DNA of 64,000 nt from positions 1-64,000 of the IMG/VR virus record IMGVR_UViG_3300048918_000089; one strand, written 5' to 3'. Positions 61,491 to 64,000 of this stretch are shown piece by piece (position 1 is the stretch's first letter; each line of letters opens with the position of its first letter). The DNA comes from a virus. Position numbers and translations under genes: made by a program. The notes beneath the pieces were generated by a model that saw nothing but the letters and a program-made list of their open reading frames with translations, was not told the DNA's origin and did no database searches.

Positions 61491-61515
61491 CGTATGGGCT
61501 AGGAGGCTTGCGAGA

Positions 61516-61523
61516 TATTTATG
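61516..61523 (-). promoter_or_regulatory. Late-promoter-like box (CATAAATA) for gene 48
   Basis: The minus strand reads GGCATAAATATCTC, 43 bases upstream of the gp48 ATG. It overlaps the gene 4 start codon on the other strand. With the box at 61483 it makes a compact divergent promoter pair. Confidence 0.6.
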
Positions 61524-61973
61524 CCATATTCCAAGAACGTGTTCTCGGGTCGCTTCACACCAAAGCACCCGGAGAAGTACAAAGGAGACCCGACCAATAT
61601 CATCTATCGGTCGAGCTACGAAATTCGTTTTATGAAGTGGGCCGATCTATCGGAACACGTCCTCGCCTGGAACTCAGAGGAAGTGGTAATCCCGTACATT
61701 CACCCGAAGGACGGGCGCGCTCACCGCTACTTCGTGGACTTCATGATCCAAGTCAGGACCAAGTCGGGGGAGATTAAACGGTTCCTGGTCGAAGTCAAGC
61801 CATTTGTGTTCACGCAGGAACCTGTTGTGCCGAAACGCAAGACAAAGCGGTTTCTGACAGAGGTCATCCAGTACGCGGTCAATCAAGCGAAGTGGAAGGC
61901 AGCGAGGAGTTACGCTGCGGATCGGGGGATTTCGTTCATCATCATTACTGAACGCGACTTGGGTACTCTTTAG
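61521..61973 (+). CDS. 4: Head completion protein gp4
   Basis: gp4 finishes DNA-filled heads before tail joining. This 150-aa protein has the TnsA/PD-(D/E)xK-like core: Glu34 in SSYE, Asp73 in RYFVDF and EVK at 91-93 in FLVEVKP. Further family sequence is YRSSYEIRFMKWADLSEHV and AVNQAKWKAARSYA. The length matches T4 gp4 (150 aa). GGAGG lies 14 bases upstream of the ATG, a long spacing. Confidence 0.95.
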   Translation: MPYSKNVFSGRFTPKHPEKYKGDPTNIIYRSSYEIRFMKWADLSEHVLAWNSEEVVIPYIHPKDGRAHRYFVDFMIQVRTKSGEIKRFLVEVKPFVFTQEPVVPKRKTKRFLTEVIQYAVNQAKWKAARSYAADRGISFIIITERDLGTL

Positions 61974-62020
61974 TGATTGTCAGTTATTCAGTGACTCACT
62001 AAATACTTCACTGAACGACC

Positions 62021-62066
62021 ACACTGCAAGTTAGCTCTCCGCAAGCCCTAACGCAAGCCCCAGGTT
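62021..62066 (+). promoter_or_regulatory. Conserved leader element before the 62073 gene (second copy of the gp14 leader)
   Basis: AAGTTAGCT, five bases, CAAGCCCT, one base, ACGCAAGCCC and CAGGTT follow each other as in 28426-28369 (minus). The element lies 6 bases before the ATG. Upstream, near 61999-62006, is a CTAAATAC late-promoter-like sequence, so the element would be transcribed. Confidence 0.5.
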
Positions 62067-62072
62067 AGCCGA

Positions 62073-62648
62073 ATGCCGAAGAATCCCCTAGAGTCCATTC
62101 GTGAAGTCGCTGGTACCAGACAGCGGTCCTTGCAATGGTATCAAGGGCAGATCAAGCAACTCGGCCTCTCGCACATTTCGGCTGCAGGTGCTATGTCGGC
62201 TGGGATCGGCAAGTTCGTCCCACGCCCCGAAATGGGGAAGATGTATCTGTACGCCTACGATCCCAAGACGAAGGAGACGCTGCCGTTCTATGACACGTTC
62301 CCGTTGGTCTTCCCGTTCGCCCCTGCGCGCGGCGGTTTCCGTGGGATCAACCTGCACTACATCCCACCGATGCTGCGGAATCAGTTCATCCAAGAACTGA
62401 TGGGTTACGCTGGGTCAAAGACCCTCTCGGAGACGAGTCGGCTCCGCTTGACGTGGGGTGTCTTGTCGCAGTATGCCGAATCGTTCGCTTGCGTGAAGCA
62501 TTATCTCACTGGTCACATTCGGTCACGGTTCCTGCAGATTCATCCTGCAGATTGGAACACGGCGACGTTGCTACCAATTGAAGGATTCGTGGGAGCCTCG
62601 AAGGATGTAGTCTACAAGGACAGCCTAGGAGTCATCGGTGCCGAATAG
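62073..62648 (+). CDS. Conserved T4-like virion protein (191 aa)
   Basis: The protein has a well-kept block KMYLYAYDPKTKETLPFYD-FPLVFPF and GFRGINLHYIPPMLR, typical of a conserved structural protein of aquatic T4-like phages whose exact role is not known to me. The C-terminal part has SRLRLTWGVLSQYAES and RFLQIHPADW. It lies between gene 4 and the gp54-like gene, which suggests a baseplate or tail role. It has an unusual leader element instead of a strong ribosome-binding site. Confidence 0.7.
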   Translation: MPKNPLESIREVAGTRQRSLQWYQGQIKQLGLSHISAAGAMSAGIGKFVPRPEMGKMYLYAYDPKTKETLPFYDTFPLVFPFAPARGGFRGINLHYIPPMLRNQFIQELMGYAGSKTLSETSRLRLTWGVLSQYAESFACVKHYLTGHIRSRFLQIHPADWNTATLLPIEGFVGASKDVVYKDSLGVIGAE

Positions 62649-63543
62649 TCTGAAGGAGCTAGCAAACCAGCTACTCAACAACACGCGGAACAGAGTACAG
62701 GATACGGTCGCGGGTAAGATCAAGGGTCTTGCTGACGATGTGATTAGTAAGGTCCCGTACGGTGACCAACTCTCGCAGTGGGCGGGGATCGACCGTGTCG
62801 CCAAATTGGTTCGCGACAATGACGCCGATCCCGCAAGCCTCCAGCGATTCATCTCCCTCCTGAAGGCTGAGGGGATCCAGACGACGGATCGGTTCATGGT
62901 GCAGTTCTCAAAGCCGCAGATTGACCTACCTGCTGACACGAATGCGATGGTGGCGCTGTCCCTCCTCTGTGAGGAAGCGTCACTCCCACAGCACTCGCTT
63001 CGGACTCGGACGGTGAAGATTAACGGGCTTGAGTCGCATCGTGCATCGGGCATTGACTATCACTCAGACACGATCACCTTCGGGTTCTATCTACAGCGGA
63101 CCCTGCGCGCCAAGCGATTCTTTGAGAATTGGATGGACGGTATCGTGTCACCGGTGACGCGCGAGATTGCATTCTACAACGACTACACGGCGGACGTTGA
63201 GATGACGATCCTTGATAAGTCGAACTCACCTGTGTTTAAGATCAAGTTGATGGAATGCTTCCCGAGAAGTGTGGAAGCGATTCCGTTGTCGTTCGGATCC
63301 CATCAGGCTATGAAGCTCCAAGTCAAGATGGCATTCAACAAGTGGGTCGCGGTGAAGCACACTGAAGATTCAATCATGCAGGCGGGTGACTCGTTGGTCG
63401 ATCAGGCTGACAATTCGTTCCTCGGCAATCTGGAACGTCAGGCCATTAACGGTATGCGTGATATCGGTATCCGGACAGCGACACAAAAGATCGGCGGACC
63501 GATCGTCGGCGCAGTGAACAAAATTCTAAGTCGTACACGATAA
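62638..63543 (+). CDS. 54: Baseplate tail-tube initiator gp54-like
   Basis: This 301-aa protein has a helical start (PNSLKELANQLLNNTRNRVQ) and a tail-tube-type beta domain: TDRFMVQFSKPQIDLP, CEEASLPQHSLRTRTVKING, DTITFGFYLQRTLRAKRFFE and LMECFPRSVEAIPLSFGS. With gp48 this is the base on which gp19 polymerises. It starts with GTG preceded by AGGAG and overlaps the previous stop by 11 nt. The gp54 name rests on the tube fold and length (T4 gp54 is 320 aa). Confidence 0.82.
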   Translation: MPNSLKELANQLLNNTRNRVQDTVAGKIKGLADDVISKVPYGDQLSQWAGIDRVAKLVRDNDADPASLQRFISLLKAEGIQTTDRFMVQFSKPQIDLPADTNAMVALSLLCEEASLPQHSLRTRTVKINGLESHRASGIDYHSDTITFGFYLQRTLRAKRFFENWMDGIVSPVTREIAFYNDYTADVEMTILDKSNSPVFKIKLMECFPRSVEAIPLSFGSHQAMKLQVKMAFNKWVAVKHTEDSIMQAGDSLVDQADNSFLGNLERQAINGMRDIGIRTATQKIGGPIVGAVNKILSRTR

Positions 63544-63558
63544 CAACCTGAGGTGAGC

Positions 63559-64000
63559 ATGGCACTACCAACAATGATGGTTCCGAAGTACACGCTGACG
63601 CTCCCGTCCAACGGCGTGTCGATCACGTATCGTCCCTTTGTCATGCGCGAGGAAAAGATCCTGCTTATGGCGGCGGAGGGTTCTGAGAAGGATGTCGTGG
63701 ATGCAGTAGAGACAGTTATCAACTCCTGCACCTACGGGGCAGTGTCCACAAAAACGAATCCTCTGTTCGATATTCAGTACGTTTTTCTTCAGATTCGTGC
63801 GAAAAGTGTCGGTGAAGTTGCAGAATTTGAACTCGTTTGTGGCAGTTGCTCCGCTCGACTACCGGCATCGCTGAACGTCGCAGAGCTTGAAGTTGAGAGA
63901 ACGGAAGGACATTCGGCCGTGATTCTGCTTGAGGGAAAGACGGGTGTGAAGATGCGGTATCCGCGCCTCGAACATCTGGCACTCCTTGAAAAGGCGGATG
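63559..64000 (+). CDS. 26: Baseplate hub assembly protein gp26-like, partial (C-terminus beyond window)
   Basis: The frame is open from an ATG preceded by GAGGTG to the window edge (147 codons). The start ALPTMMVPKYTLTLPSNGVS and ITYRPFVMREEKILLMAAEG are the usual gp26-like N-terminus of aquatic T4-like phages. A CGSC motif in the middle (LVCGSCSARLP) could bind metal. In T4, gp26 helps form the central hub. The gp54-26 order fits the hub region. Confidence 0.85.
   Translation, partial: MALPTMMVPKYTLTLPSNGVSITYRPFVMREEKILLMAAEGSEKDVVDAVETVINSCTYGAVSTKTNPLFDIQYVFLQIRAKSVGEVAEFELVCGSCSARLPASLNVAELEVERTEGHSAVILLEGKTGVKMRYPRLEHLALLEKAD

Noticed and set aside
1-64000. Photosynthesis or other host-metabolism genes that would identify a cyanobacterial host
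   Set aside because: None was seen; similarity to cyanophage structural genes alone does not prove the host.

Overview
This window is part of the genome of a large contractile-tailed phage of the T4-like supergroup (myovirus). The evidence is a nearly complete and recognisable T4-type set: recombination genes 46/47, uvsW and uvsY, the late sigma factor 55, the head genes 20, 67-like, 21, 22 and 23, the terminase genes 16 and 17, the neck/tail genes 13, 14, 15, 18 and 19, and the baseplate genes 48, 53, 27-like, 5, 25, 6, 7-like, 8, 54 and 26. The style resembles cyanophage, pelagiphage and other aquatic 'exo-T4' phages rather than T4 itself: collagen-like GFTGS fibres, a DUF4815-type giant structural protein, and a gp27-like hub next to gp5. 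No host-specific marker such as a photosynthesis gene is visible, so the host is left open. Both window ends cut genes: a peptide deformylase on the left and gp26 on the right.

Layout. Positions 1-13.4 kb (minus strand) hold DNA metabolism and modification: deformylase, 46, 47, a glycosyltransferase, a QueD-like T-fold protein, a DpdA-type transglycosylase, a DexA-like exonuclease, folE, queE, gene 55, a conserved hypothetical, uvsW, a second glycosyltransferase, queD and uvsY. Positions 13.5-29.6 kb (minus) are the head, neck, packaging and tail genes, from a second tail-tube paralogue and 23 back to 13. Positions 29.6-44.1 kb are an accessory adhesin and glycan region: three collagen-like fibre genes, two plus-strand glycosyltransferase fusions, further glycosyltransferase-like and hypothetical genes on the minus strand, and an S74-type fibre. 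Positions 44.1-61.5 kb (minus) are the baseplate block, and 61.5-64 kb (plus) holds gene 4, a structural gene, 54 and 26.

The most interesting system is a 7-deazaguanine DNA-modification pathway. FolE, QueD and QueE can make 7-carboxy-7-deazaguanine from GTP. A TGT-superfamily DpdA with the DSGG motif would insert the base into phage DNA. Next to dpdA, overlapping it by 4 nt, is a QueD-like T-fold protein that keeps the zinc histidines but has no cysteine at the catalytic position, and so is a candidate tailoring enzyme. QueE has a 38-residue spacing between the second and third radical-SAM cysteines. QueC is not in the window.

Other notable points: two non-homologous virion proteins (gp15 and a gp7-like wedge) end in the same jelly-roll-like module; two head-region proteins start with a capsid-targeting-like (FSE.LTE) sequence; an unusual hub protein carries both a CHAP-like and a GH19-like lysis domain; a Cys-rich protein sits between the terminase subunits; and a conserved leader element occurs before gp14 and before the 62.07-kb gene. 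T4-type late promoters (TATAAATA-like) precede 23, 22, 18, a fibre gene and the divergent 48/4 pair.
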